Part shown: in pieces, positions 33,909 to 42,925 of the stretch
Position numbering within the stretch: position 1 is the stretch's first letter
How the letters are laid out: each line of letters opens with the position of its first letter
Assembly: GCA_947366895.1 (NCBI GenBank)
Contig: CANBBP010000007.1
Coordinates: forward strand, 1 to 56,687
Origin: an uncultured Clostridia bacterium
GTDB lineage: Bacteria; Bacillota; Clostridia; Christensenellales; UBA1242
Direction of reading: 5' to 3'
Length of the DNA: 56,687 nt
The notes under the pieces: model-generated
Databases searched by the model: none
What the model was told of the DNA's origin: nothing
Seen by the model: only the letters and a program-made list of their open reading frames with translations
Position numbers and translations under genes: made by a program

Positions 33909-34844
33909 TTAATTAAAACTGAGTAACCGAACGTAAATCATAAAACTTATTTTTAGTATAAAAAATAACACACTCATTTTAATATTTATTATTTTATAAT
34001 AAATGCTTGCATACTCTCTTTTATATATAAAAACTTTTCCCATTTTATCAATAATTTTTGGTAAGAAAAAAACAAGTAGAAAATATCTTCTGCTTGTTTT
34101 TTTATCTATATAAATATCAAAAATTAATTTGTTATTTCTATTGTTTTTGGCTCTATTATTTTTTTTCTTTCCTTCATCTTTATTTTTATTATGTAACTTG
34201 TTATTAAGTTTAAAAAATAGTTTAACAAAGAAATAAAACAAAGTAATTATTGCCGCATAAAAAACTAATATAATTAAAAAATTAATAGGCATAATTGAGG
34301 ATACACAAAGATAACTAGGTTTTATTATATAATAAACAAAAGTAATTCCTCTTGTTTGAAAATCATAAAATGCCATAGCCCAACTAATTATACTTAACAT
34401 AGTTATCCAAATTAAATGAGGTTTATTTTCAAACTTATATTTAAACATTATCTGCAAACCAGCGGTAAATAAATAACCATGAAATAGTACACTTAAAATA
34501 TAATCAATTAAGGTTAAACTATTACTTACAGTAAACCCTGCAACACTATAAAACAAGAAAAACCCTAACCCAGAAGCTATTCCAAAAAACGAAGCAACGT
34601 TATATAATTTATATATTTTAAAGGTTAATATTATAGGCAACATAAAATAACTTATTGTACTTATTTCTACTGGTATGGATAAATTTCCTTTTATATTTTG
34701 TACGATAAAATAAATAGATTTAAACACAAATAAAAATATACTAAATATTCTTATTACCTTATCTGAATATTTAAAATTTTTTAATCCCCAGTTTAATAAT
34801 CCAAAAATAACAAAGCCAAAAATAGAAATTAAATTAAAAATCAT
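33909..34844 (-). CDS. Polytopic membrane protein with an abnormal C-terminal extension
   Basis: 311 residues. Six to seven membrane helices fill residues 5-215; the pattern (an N-terminal pair of helices, IPVEISTISYFMLPI, a helix with LFHGYLF) loosely resembles YwaF/TMEM164-type integral proteins, but this is tentative. After residue 215 comes a basic linker, then a stretch encoded by a perfect terminator hairpin at 34064-34105, then more sequence to the stop. Reading through its own terminator suggests the normal stop was lost by a frameshift. AAGGAG precedes ATG at 34844. Its promoter contains the same palindrome as the local padR promoter. Confidence 0.65.
   Translation of the reverse strand: MIFNLISIFGFVIFGLLNWGLKNFKYSDKVIRIFSIFLFVFKSIYFIVQNIKGNLSIPVEISTISYFMLPIILTFKIYKLYNVASFFGIASGLGFFLFYSVAGFTVSNSLTLIDYILSVLFHGYLFTAGLQIMFKYKFENKPHLIWITMLSIISWAMAFYDFQTRGITFVYYIIKPSYLCVSSIMPINFLIILVFYAAIITLFYFFVKLFFKLNNKLHNKNKDEGKKKNNRAKNNRNNKLIFDIYIDKKTSRRYFLLVFFLPKIIDKMGKVFIYKREYASIYYKIINIKMSVLFFILKISFMIYVRLLSFN
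34064..34105 (-). terminator. Intrinsic terminator inside the membrane-protein ORF
   Basis: On the minus strand AAAACAAGCAGA pairs with TCTACTTGTTTT, followed by T7. It lies about 155 nt before the annotated stop, so full-length mRNA would be rare. Confidence 0.75.
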
Positions 34845-34893
34845 AATTTTCTCCTTAGTTTAAAATAAAGTGAATAATAAATAAATATTGTTT

Positions 34894-34916
34894 ACTACTA
34901 TACATTATATAGTAGT
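34894..34916 (-). promoter_or_regulatory. PadR-type operator and -10 before the membrane-protein gene
   Basis: ACTACTATA-CATTA-TATAGTAGT is identical to the palindrome in the padR promoter at 36020-36042. On the minus strand it contains TATAAT. It lies 50 bp upstream of ATG 34844. Confidence 0.75.
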
Positions 34917-34924
34917 TGAGGTTT

Positions 34925-34947
34925 TAAAAATATCGCTTTTGCGATAT
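34925..34947 (-). terminator. Terminator after the padR-DUF1700 operon
   Basis: ATATCGC / GCGATAT with a 4-nt loop, followed on the minus strand by T5. Confidence 0.8.
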
Positions 34948-34961
34948 TAATAAAATTAAAA

Positions 34962-35672
34962 TTACATAAACCAATTCCATACATGCCATGGTTCAAATGA
35001 ATTCGTCATAATGCACATAATTATATAACCTAGTGCAAAAGAAGAAATAAATAAAACCAAACCAATAATAGAAATAAATTTTAGTTTTGAAGCAAATTTT
35101 TTTGAAAGTTTAGGGTGTTTAGAAATTGAAGGATATTGATTATTTAAAATAATATTTTTGCACCATCTTATATAAACTTTACCCCATTGTTTTACATATA
35201 AAGCAAGATAGATTGTTCCAGTAGCTGTTAATATTGCAAGACCAAAGCAAGCAATTCCTAAAACTAAAGCGGGTAAATAAGGCATAGCAGGTATTAATGA
35301 AACAATATTAATTGTAGTAATTAAACAAAAACCTGTAAAAAGTGATACTACTGAAAAACCTGCAAGTACTACTACTGAAGAAAGTATTAACGCATAGATA
35401 AAACCTATAGGAATTGAAAGCATTGATATACCAAAAATTTTTGTTGCCTTTTCATATTTATTAACTTCTCCAGCTGGCTTTACATATTCTTTTGCTATAT
35501 CTGCAGGCAAAGAAAGTTTTTTACATATTTCCTCTTCTGTGCAACCTTCTTCTATTTTATAATAAAAATGTTCTTCATATTGAGATAATATTTCATCAAT
35601 TTCTTCATTGTCGGTAATATTATTATTTTTTAATTCTTTTTTTAAATTTTCTAAAAAATCTTTCTTAGTCAT
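34962..35672 (-). CDS. DUF1700 / HAAS-domain membrane protein
   Basis: 236 residues. The N-terminal helical domain (MTKKDFLENLKKEL, ending around LPADIAKEYV at residue 60) is the HAAS/DUF1700 module usually paired with PadR regulators, followed by four membrane helices (about 80-105, 112-135, 138-165, 200-225). AAAAGGAG lies before ATG at 35672, which is within the end of padR (8-bp overlap). The pairing suggests it transmits a membrane signal to the PadR protein. The molecular role of the family is unknown. Confidence 0.85.
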   Translation of the reverse strand: MTKKDFLENLKKELKNNNITDNEEIDEILSQYEEHFYYKIEEGCTEEEICKKLSLPADIAKEYVKPAGEVNKYEKATKIFGISMLSIPIGFIYALILSSVVVLAGFSVVSLFTGFCLITTINIVSLIPAMPYLPALVLGIACFGLAILTATGTIYLALYVKQWGKVYIRWCKNIILNNQYPSISKHPKLSKKFASKLKFISIIGLVLFISSFALGYIIMCIMTNSFEPWHVWNWFM

Positions 35673-35985
35673 TTTGTTCTCCTTTTATCATTTTGTTTAC
35701 TATTTGTGTAAAATCAAGCCATTCTTTAGCATCTTGTTTAAAACTTTTTTTACCTAATTCGGTTAAAGAATAATACTTTCTAGGAGGGCCTGCACTTTCT
35801 TCAGATAAATAAGTTTTAACTAATCCATCAGCTTTTAATTTTCTTAAAATTGGATATACAGTTCCATCGGATATATCAATTTCCTTAGAAATTATTTCTG
35901 ATAGTTCATAACCATACATATCCTTACTATTTAAAACTGAAAGAATACAAAGTTCAATTACTCCCTTCTTATATTGAATGTTCAT
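35665..35985 (-). CDS. PadR family transcriptional regulator (small type)
   Basis: 106 residues from ATG at 35985, chosen for AAAAGGAG just upstream; an in-frame ATG at 36006 has none. Short PadR proteins consist of the winged helix only: LCILSVLNSKDMYGYELSE, ISDGTVYPILRKLKADGLV, GPPRKYYSLTELG. It is translationally coupled to the DUF1700 gene. It probably represses its own promoter and that of the nearby membrane protein through identical palindromes. Confidence 0.93.
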   Translation of the reverse strand: MNIQYKKGVIELCILSVLNSKDMYGYELSEIISKEIDISDGTVYPILRKLKADGLVKTYLSEESAGPPRKYYSLTELGKKSFKQDAKEWLDFTQIVNKMIKGEQND

Positions 35986-36019
35986 GGTTTCTCCTTTTAA
36001 TTTCACTTATTTATAATTC

Positions 36020-36057
36020 ACTACTATACATTATATAGTAGTTTAGCAAATTGTCAA
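36020..36057 (-). promoter_or_regulatory. padR-DUF1700 promoter and operator
   Basis: On the minus strand TTGACA and TATAAT are 16 bp apart. The palindrome ACTACTATA-CATTA-TATAGTAGT (36020-36042) covers the -10 hexamer, so a bound repressor would block the promoter. Confidence 0.85.
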
Positions 36058-36168
36058 CAACTTTTTAAAAAAAAATTTTTATATAAAATTCCAAAAGATA
36101 TTACATATTATTCTAATTTGTTTTACAATATTATATATTTATTATATTATTAGAATAAGGAGGGGAAA

Positions 36169-36672
36169 ATGAAAAAATTATTAAGTTCTATTGCTTCTAT
36201 TGCAACTGCTGTTTTAACATTCATATTTTTAAGCTTACCTTGCTCTGTAGTATCTTCTGAAATTATAGGTAAAGGTTCAAGTTCTTCAGGTTGGGAATTG
36301 TTAAAAAATGCTGATAGTTTTAAAAATCCTATAACTGGTGAATACATGGTTGATGGATATGCAACTTTCAGAACATTTGCTATAATAGGTATTGTTGTTG
36401 CTTGCATATTATTGATTGCAGGATTAATTACACTTCTTCAACAATTTAAAGTTATTAAAACTAAATTTAACTTTTGCTTAATTAATAGCATTATCCTTGC
36501 AGTGTATACAGTTATAGCAATAGTAATAATGATTGCTTTAATTACTTTCAGTGGCACTTTCACTGTAGGCTCAGCATTAACAGGTTCTGTTGGTATTGGT
36601 GCAATATTAATGGTTATTGTTGGTGTTATTGCAACCATATTAAGTTTTGTTTGTTCTTTTTCAAAAAAATAA
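36169..36672 (+). CDS. Four-helix membrane protein of unknown function
   Basis: 167 residues. Helix 1 at 8-30, then a 40-residue external loop (SSEIIGKGSSSSGWELLKN...), and helices at about 70-92, 105-128 and 138-163. The plan (first helix, polar loop, three helices) recurs in small Bacillota membrane proteins. No enzymatic motif is visible. A strong AAGGAGGGG lies before ATG at 36169, so it is probably well translated. It is diverged from the PadR operon and followed by a strong terminator. Confidence 0.7.
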   Translation: MKKLLSSIASIATAVLTFIFLSLPCSVVSSEIIGKGSSSSGWELLKNADSFKNPITGEYMVDGYATFRTFAIIGIVVACILLIAGLITLLQQFKVIKTKFNFCLINSIILAVYTVIAIVIMIALITFSGTFTVGSALTGSVGIGAILMVIVGVIATILSFVCSFSKK

Positions 36673-36690
36673 ATATAAACCAGTATAATA

Positions 36691-36729
36691 AAAAACCTAT
36701 GATTAAGACTTCTTATCATGGGTTTTTTA
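36691..36729 (+). terminator. Terminator after the four-helix protein
   Basis: AAAAACCTATGAT pairs with ATCATGGGTTTTT (one T-G pair), followed by T. Confidence 0.85.
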
Positions 36730-36874
36730 TTTTTTATAATTAATGTTTAAAATTAAAAAAATAAATAATAAGATACTACCATCAATTTATTTTATATGGT
36801 ATAATAAATTTAATCATTTTAAAAAGTGGCATTAAAATAAATTATTTTTAATAATGTAAAGGGCAAAAGAAAAA

Positions 36875-37681
36875 ATGAAAATTGTTACATATAATATAAA
36901 TGGTATAAGAGCAAGCACAAAGTTAGGACTAAATAAATGGATAGAAAAATTTGATGCTGACATTTATTGCTTTCAAGAAGTAAGGTGTGATGAATCAAAG
37001 GCAAAAGCTGTTTTGTTTGATTCAGTTACACAATTAACTTTATTTGATAATGTAGAAGAAAATGGCATAAATAAAAAATATAATACATTTTTTAATTGTG
37101 GAAATGTATCAGGATATGCTGGTACATTAATATTATCTAAAATTAAACCTTCAAAAATTTTTTATGATATGAATGAATTTTGGACTGATAACGAGGGAAG
37201 AACTACTACTATAATTATAGGAAATTTAGCAATCGTAAATGCTTATATTCCTAATGGAAATAGCAGACTTGAATTTAAAATGAAATATTTAGATGCTTTA
37301 ACTAAATATATTATAAAACTAAAAGAAACATATAGTGTTATATGCGTTGGAGATTATAATATTGCACATAATGAAATTGATTTGACTAATCCAAAAGAAT
37401 GTAGTAACAAATCGGTTTTCCTTCCCATTGAAAGAGAAGCATTTAGTAATATTTTAAATGCAGGCTTTACAGATTGTTTTAGATTTCTAAACCCTGAAAA
37501 AGTGGAATATTCTTGGCGAAGTTATAGGTCTAGATATGACAATAGTTACAATTCCTGGAAATATCGCATTGACTATATTGTTGCAAGTTGTGACTTAAAT
37601 AATAAATTGTTAAGTTGTGAAATATTAGATTTAGATTATAGCGACCACTTACCTGTTGTTTTAGAATTTAACAATAATTAA
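36875..37681 (+). CDS. xth: Exodeoxyribonuclease III (AP endonuclease)
   Basis: 268 residues of the ExoIII/APE1 fold. It cuts DNA at abasic sites and trims 3' ends in base excision repair. Catalytic features: NINGIRAS at the start, CFQEVRCD (metal-binding Glu), GDYNIAHNEIDL (Asp and Asn), WRSYRSRYD, WKYRIDYIVAS and the terminal SDHLPVVLEF with the Asp-His pair. All are present at normal spacing and length. No strong Shine-Dalgarno site is seen before ATG at 36875. Transcribed alone, with a terminator on its 3' side. Confidence 0.95.
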   Translation: MKIVTYNINGIRASTKLGLNKWIEKFDADIYCFQEVRCDESKAKAVLFDSVTQLTLFDNVEENGINKKYNTFFNCGNVSGYAGTLILSKIKPSKIFYDMNEFWTDNEGRTTTIIIGNLAIVNAYIPNGNSRLEFKMKYLDALTKYIIKLKETYSVICVGDYNIAHNEIDLTNPKECSNKSVFLPIEREAFSNILNAGFTDCFRFLNPEKVEYSWRSYRSRYDNSYNSWKYRIDYIVASCDLNNKLLSCEILDLDYSDHLPVVLEFNNN

Positions 37682-37720
37682 CTCTTTTAGTCTTAAAAAA
37701 CAAAAAGTTAATTTTAAATA

Positions 37721-37748
37721 AAAAGAGGAATGAACTTCCTCTTTTTTT
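37721..37748 (+). terminator. Terminator after xth
   Basis: AAAAGAGGAA / TTCCTCTTTT around a TGAAC-type loop, with T-run. It lies between convergent genes and can serve both. Confidence 0.85.
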
Positions 37749-37801
37749 GTTGATATTAAATTATAATTCTTTTTAAGATAACAAATAATAAATTATTAGT
37801 T

Positions 37802-38830
37802 TTATTTTAAAGCAAATGAAATTTTTGCTGTTTTATTTTTCATTTCAAAATTTGCAACTGCTCCATTAACTATATACCATGTTGGGTCGGTATGCCCTAT
37901 ATCTAAATCTATTACAACTGGCACATTAAAATCTTTTAAATGTTCATAATTACATCTTTCGTAATCACAATCATATAATGTTTCCTTATTAAGAGGTCTA
38001 CCTATTAAAAATGCTTTTGCGTTATCAAACCAACCAGCGTTTTTAAGTTTCCAAATACATCTAGATTGCTCCAAAACATTTAAATCGCAACTTTCAAAAA
38101 ACCATATTATTCCTTCATCTTTATATTTCTTTACAAAGTTTTTGACATTATCAAATTTTGTTCCACATAAATGAGATAAAATATCAAGGCAACCACCTAC
38201 TATTCTTCCACTAACTTTAATGTTATCTTCTCCTGATAAAATTTTAGGATTAGATTTAATAGTTAAATTATATCCATCTAGTTCATGCCCTAATTCTCGC
38301 CTTCTATTTTCTCCCTCAATTTTTTTAAAAGAAACTTGAGGTTTGTTTTCGCCACATAAAAAATTAAAATTATCCTTTATACTTGAGTGCCACCTATTTG
38401 AACCAAAAGAACCAAAGTTGCAAGCATACAAACTTGCCTTATCACATATTGTTGCAAGTAAAAAACTAATGCAGGTATTATCACTCATACCTTGAAAAAA
38501 TTTATTTTTTGCTTTTTTAATTTTATTAAAATCTATAAATGATAAAATTTCAAGTTCAAATTCTCCGCCAGCAATCGCTATAATGCCTTTTGTACTACTA
38601 TCTAAAAAAGCATTCTCAAACTCTCTTGCTCTTGAAACAGCATCGGCACTTCTAGCATTTATATTATCGTTAAAACAATTTTTTTCTACCTTAACATTAA
38701 TCTTTTTTTTGTTAAAATTTTTTATAGCATTATCGCATCTATTTTTTCGAGGGCCTTCCTTACCACTGCTCATAGAGGGAGCTATTATACTTATAAAATC
38801 TCCCTTGTTTAGAAATTCAAAATATTCCAT
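37802..38830 (-). CDS. S66 family serine peptidase (LD-carboxypeptidase / MccF-like)
   Basis: 342 residues from ATG at 38830, with GGAGAAG upstream; the longer GTG start uses that same site. S66 enzymes release the terminal D-Ala from murein tetrapeptides (LdcA) or cleave microcin C and related nucleotide peptides (MccF). The family's GDFISIIAPS start is present, then KGIIAIAGGEF, the nucleophile Ser in FQGMSDNTCIS, Glu in WFFESCD and His in DIGHTDP. The layout is closer to MccF-like members than to LdcA, so self-immunity or peptide detoxification is possible. Confidence 0.88.
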   Translation of the reverse strand: MEYFEFLNKGDFISIIAPSMSSGKEGPRKNRCDNAIKNFNKKKINVKVEKNCFNDNINARSADAVSRAREFENAFLDSSTKGIIAIAGGEFELEILSFIDFNKIKKAKNKFFQGMSDNTCISFLLATICDKASLYACNFGSFGSNRWHSSIKDNFNFLCGENKPQVSFKKIEGENRRRELGHELDGYNLTIKSNPKILSGEDNIKVSGRIVGGCLDILSHLCGTKFDNVKNFVKKYKDEGIIWFFESCDLNVLEQSRCIWKLKNAGWFDNAKAFLIGRPLNKETLYDCDYERCNYEHLKDFNVPVVIDLDIGHTDPTWYIVNGAVANFEMKNKTAKISFALK

Positions 38831-39072
38831 TTTATACTTCTTCTCCACAAGTTATCATAAAAAATTAAGAAACTTTATATGATATGTTTTTTTAAATTAA
38901 GTAAATTATATTTATAAGTTTAAAATAAAAATTATTTAATTCAAAATGTTTTTTTTAAATATACAAAATGAAGTTTAATTATTTTTTTAAACTAATAATT
39001 ATTTAAATAAATATAATTTTTTAGACATTTAATATTGTTGATTAAATGTTATATATAATATAAAATTAAAAT

Positions 39073-40896
39073 ATGAAATTTAGATTATTATTTAAGCAAT
39101 GTTTGCAAAAGAGCTTAATGCTTATAACCTTTATTCTTTTTACTGCAACGTTTTCTATCTTTTTTGTTGAGTTTTCTACAATTCATTCTAATGCCTACGC
39201 AAATGAAGTTAAAACGATAGAAACTTTAGATCAATTAAAAAACACTGATATTTCAGATATTGCTGCTTTAACCGAATATGATAGCCGCAATTATGGAATT
39301 GTTACCCCTATTAAAGATCAGGGCAATTCTAACCTATGCTGGGCTTATGCATCTATTTCCGCTTCTGAAACTTCAATACTTAGAAGTGGTATAGACCCAG
39401 CTTATACAAAGGATAACTTATCGCTTTCGCCAGAAGCACTTGGATATTCAAGATATTTTCGTCCAATAGATCCACTGGAAAATACACAAAGTGTATATGA
39501 GTCAGAGGGATCAAATTGGAATACATTATCAGGTAATGCTTCTTACTGTGCTTCTATGCTATCGTGGTGGGCTGGACCTATCGACAAAAATAATTCAGCA
39601 AACGCAAATCCTTTTGAAAATGCACTATTTCATTGCAACAATGCCGTGCAAATAAAAAGTTCTTTGGTGTCGGAAATAAAACTTGCAATAGCAAAATACG
39701 GTGCAGTTACCTTTTCTTATAACAACGTACATGAATTTGAATATTATAATCCTAATAACGAACAAGGGACAGCATCTTATCCGCATGCCTGCACACTTAT
39801 TGGTTGGAATGATAACATACCATCTTCCAATTTTAAGCCAAACGGAGCAACCAAAAATGGTGGATGGTTGGTAAAAAATAGTTATAATTCACTTCCTTAT
39901 TTTTGGCTTTCATACGATGTTATTAGCGACTCGATTTTTGCTTTCGATTTTACTGCAAAGCAAACTTATGACTATAACTATTTTTATGATTATAAATTTA
40001 ATGATAGTCTTAATTATTCCTTGAACATTAAAAAGGCATGCGAAATTTTTGAATCAAAAATGAGCACAGCAGACAAAACAGAATATCTAAAAGCTGTTAA
40101 TATTGGCTTTATTGGGAAAAATGTAACAGCAAAAGTTGATATTTATGTTGATATGGAAAATGAATCAAATCCTGAAAGCGGTAAAAAAGTTGGAAGCGGA
40201 AATGCAATTTTTGATTACGGAGGTTTTCGTACAGTTAATCTAACAAAGCCTGTTGCATTAAAAAAAGGCCAAAAATTTGCATGCGTTGTGGAGTTAAACA
40301 ATCCTGATAACTCTGTTGTTATATGCAACATGACAGGAAAAAGTGGAAATAACGCTTTTATATATAAAAACTATTGGCAATCCACAAATAATTACACTCC
40401 AAGAATTAAAGCATTTACCTCGTTAAGTGAAAACAATGAACATGAAAACGAAAAATTGACATTTACTATTATGGTTGAAAATGGTTCAATTGTTGGCACA
40501 GAAGAGCACTCTATTATAGTAGATAAAAACAAAAGTGTTACAATCACTGCCGCAGAAATTGAAGGTAAAACTTTTAAAGGTTGGAGTATAGATGGAGGTA
40601 AAACTATTTTAAGTAGCCTTTCAACATATACTTTTACTGCAAATAGCAACTTATCTTTTGTGGCAGTCTTTGAAGACAAAACTATAGCAGAATTATCACC
40701 ACCCCCTTCCACTCCAAAAAGCAAACCAAATTGGCAAACCATAGCAGGAATATCAGTTGGTTCTATCTGTTTTATGGCAATTTTTATTTATATTGTTTGC
40801 TACTTTACAATATATCAAAAAGAAAGCAATTCAAAAAATAGAACACTTGAAATCTTGTATAAGCCAATGAATATGATTTTTAAAAAGAAAAAATAA
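39073..40896 (+). CDS. Surface-anchored papain-like (C1) cysteine protease
   Basis: 607 residues. A signal peptide covers residues 1-43. The C1 peptidase follows: YDSRNYGIVTPIKDQG with the oxyanion Gln, the nucleophile Cys in NLCWAYAS, His in SYPHACTLIGWND and Asn in VKNSYN. A lectin-like beta domain covers about residues 315-455 and includes KAVNIGFI and AVELNNP-like strands. Then comes an InlB-type repeat (LTFTIMVENGSI...FKGWSIDGG...FVAVFED), a short Pro/Ser linker, a membrane helix near 560-585 and a basic tail. It should digest proteins outside the cell while tethered. There is no clear Shine-Dalgarno site, so initiation strength is uncertain. Confidence 0.9.
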   Translation: MKFRLLFKQCLQKSLMLITFILFTATFSIFFVEFSTIHSNAYANEVKTIETLDQLKNTDISDIAALTEYDSRNYGIVTPIKDQGNSNLCWAYASISASETSILRSGIDPAYTKDNLSLSPEALGYSRYFRPIDPLENTQSVYESEGSNWNTLSGNASYCASMLSWWAGPIDKNNSANANPFENALFHCNNAVQIKSSLVSEIKLAIAKYGAVTFSYNNVHEFEYYNPNNEQGTASYPHACTLIGWNDNIPSSNFKPNGATKNGGWLVKNSYNSLPYFWLSYDVISDSIFAFDFTAKQTYDYNYFYDYKFNDSLNYSLNIKKACEIFESKMSTADKTEYLKAVNIGFIGKNVTAKVDIYVDMENESNPESGKKVGSGNAIFDYGGFRTVNLTKPVALKKGQKFACVVELNNPDNSVVICNMTGKSGNNAFIYKNYWQSTNNYTPRIKAFTSLSENNEHENEKLTFTIMVENGSIVGTEEHSIIVDKNKSVTITAAEIEGKTFKGWSIDGGKTILSSLSTYTFTANSNLSFVAVFEDKTIAELSPPPSTPKSKPNWQTIAGISVGSICFMAIFIYIVCYFTIYQKESNSKNRTLEILYKPMNMIFKKKK

Positions 40897-40929
40897 AAAA
40901 AGCCACAATTGAATATGTGGCTTTTTATT
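40895..40929 (+). terminator. Terminator after the cysteine protease
   Basis: AAAAAAAGCCACA pairs with TGTGGCTTTTT around TTGAATA-type loop. Confidence 0.88.
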
Positions 40930-41130
40930 TGTTAATTTTTAAATTTGTGATAATTTGTCTATATTTTTAAAACTGGTGTAAAAAATTTCAACGAATATAG
41001 TTAAATAATACTAGTTTCAATGTTTATAGGCTATAACTTGTTTTTTTTATTTTTACTTTATTAAAATTTCAAAATATGCTAAAATAGCAAAGTTAAAAAA
41101 GGTTACAAAATATTAAAAGGTTAAAAACAT

Positions 41131-42834
41131 ATGAATATAAAAAAATTAATTTTAGAGTGTTTTAATGAAAAAATAATTAAGGAATTTAATTTAATTCAGG
41201 AAAATATTGCTACCCCACCAAATGCAAGTATGGGCGATTATTGTATGCCTTGTTTTAGTATAGTTAAAGAACTTAAAAAAAGTCCTGTAGAAGTAGCTAA
41301 AATTCTAACCACAAATTTTGATTATTCTCAAATAGTAGAAAAAACAGAAGTGGTTGGAGGATATTTAAACTTTTTTCTAAACAAAGAAATTGTAACTTTA
41401 AATATTTTAGCAGAAGTTCTTGCAAGCAAAGAAAACTTTGGTAAAAGTAATGTAGGCGAAAATAAAACTATATGTTTAGACTTTTCTTCTGTAAACCTTG
41501 CAAAGTATATGCACATAGGGCATTTAAGCACAACCGTTATAGGAAATTGTCTTAGAAATATATTTAATTTTTTAGGATATAATACTATTGCTATAAACTA
41601 TATAGGAGACTATGGCACCCCTTTTGGCAAAATGATAACTGCATATAATTTATGGGGAAATGAACAAGAACTCAACGCAAAGGGCGTAGATTATATTCAA
41701 GACCTTTATATAAAGTTTTGTCAAGAGGCAGAAAAAGATGATAGTCTAAATGAACAAGCTCGCATAAATTTTGCGAAAATAGAAAAAAAAGACAAAGAGG
41801 TTTATCAACTATATGAAAAATTTATAAAAGCATCTATAGATGAAATTCAAACTATTTACAAACTATTAAATATTTCGTTTGATAGTTGGCGTGGAGAAAG
41901 TTACTACAGCGATAAAATGGATAATATAGTTAAAGAACTAGAAAAAAAAGGTTTATTAGTTGATAGCAATGGTGCAAAAATTGTTGATTTAAGTGAATAT
42001 AATTTAGGGGCTTGTCTTATAAGAAAAAGTGATGGCTCTAGTTTATATGCCACTCGTGACCTTGCTGCTTGTGAAGATAGATACAATAACTATCATTTTT
42101 ATAAGAGTTTATATGTAACAGATGTATCACAAAAATTACACTTTAGCCAATTCTTTAAGGTTCTAGACTTATTAAGTAGAGATTATGCAAAATCGTTACA
42201 CCATATATATTATGGTAGATTTAGTTTGCCTAATGGTAAAATTGCAAGTAGACAGGGTAAACAGGCAATACTAAAAGATATTTTAAATTATTCTATTAAT
42301 AAAACTCAAGAAATTGTAAATAAAAATGATAACCTCACTAAAGAAGAAAAAAATAAAATAAGTACCTCTATAGGAGTTGGAGCTGTTGTATTTAGTGCTA
42401 TAAAAAATGAAAAAATAAAAGATGTAGTTTTTGATATTGATGAAGCACTTGATTTTAATGGTGAAACTAGCCCATATATTCAATATACACATGCTAGATG
42501 TTGTAGCATTATAAAAAGAGCAAAATCTTTAGGTGAAAATTTTGTTTATAACATGAAATTTGATGAAATATCAAATGAAACCTCTTATGAACTAATAAAA
42601 ACTTTAAATAAATTTCCTGAAACTATTATCTCTGCAAGTGAAAAATTTGAACCTTGTTTAATAAGTAGATTATTAATTGACATAAGCAAGGCATTTAATA
42701 AATATTATAGTAATAATAGAGTGTTTGAAAATAACGAAATAAATCAAACTCGTCTTGCTGTTGTTGAAGCAACTAAACACATCTTAAAACAAGGTTTATC
42801 GTTATTAGGAATAGAAGCTTTAGAAAAAATGTAA
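41131..42834 (+). CDS. argS: Arginyl-tRNA synthetase
   Basis: 567 residues, class I synthetase. The N-terminal Add1 domain is followed by the HIGH-type motif KYMHIGHLSTT (about residues 126-136), NYIGDYGTPFGK, the SLYATRDLAAC segment, and the degenerate KMSKS loop RFSLPNGKIASRQGK that is normal for ArgRS. The C-terminal anticodon-binding DALR domain ends the protein. It charges all tRNA-Arg species, including the tRNA-Arg(CCU) affected by the element in this window. Placed upstream of the P-type ATPase but with a 91-nt gap. Confidence 0.95.
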   Translation: MNIKKLILECFNEKIIKEFNLIQENIATPPNASMGDYCMPCFSIVKELKKSPVEVAKILTTNFDYSQIVEKTEVVGGYLNFFLNKEIVTLNILAEVLASKENFGKSNVGENKTICLDFSSVNLAKYMHIGHLSTTVIGNCLRNIFNFLGYNTIAINYIGDYGTPFGKMITAYNLWGNEQELNAKGVDYIQDLYIKFCQEAEKDDSLNEQARINFAKIEKKDKEVYQLYEKFIKASIDEIQTIYKLLNISFDSWRGESYYSDKMDNIVKELEKKGLLVDSNGAKIVDLSEYNLGACLIRKSDGSSLYATRDLAACEDRYNNYHFYKSLYVTDVSQKLHFSQFFKVLDLLSRDYAKSLHHIYYGRFSLPNGKIASRQGKQAILKDILNYSINKTQEIVNKNDNLTKEEKNKISTSIGVGAVVFSAIKNEKIKDVVFDIDEALDFNGETSPYIQYTHARCCSIIKRAKSLGENFVYNMKFDEISNETSYELIKTLNKFPETIISASEKFEPCLISRLLIDISKAFNKYYSNNRVFENNEINQTRLAVVEATKHILKQGLSLLGIEALEKM

Positions 42835-42925
42835 TTTTTTTTAGTAAATCAACTTATAATATATAATTAGACAAACACAAAAAACTTGGACAAATTGTAG
42901 AAAATTAAGTGGGAGAAAAAAAAGA

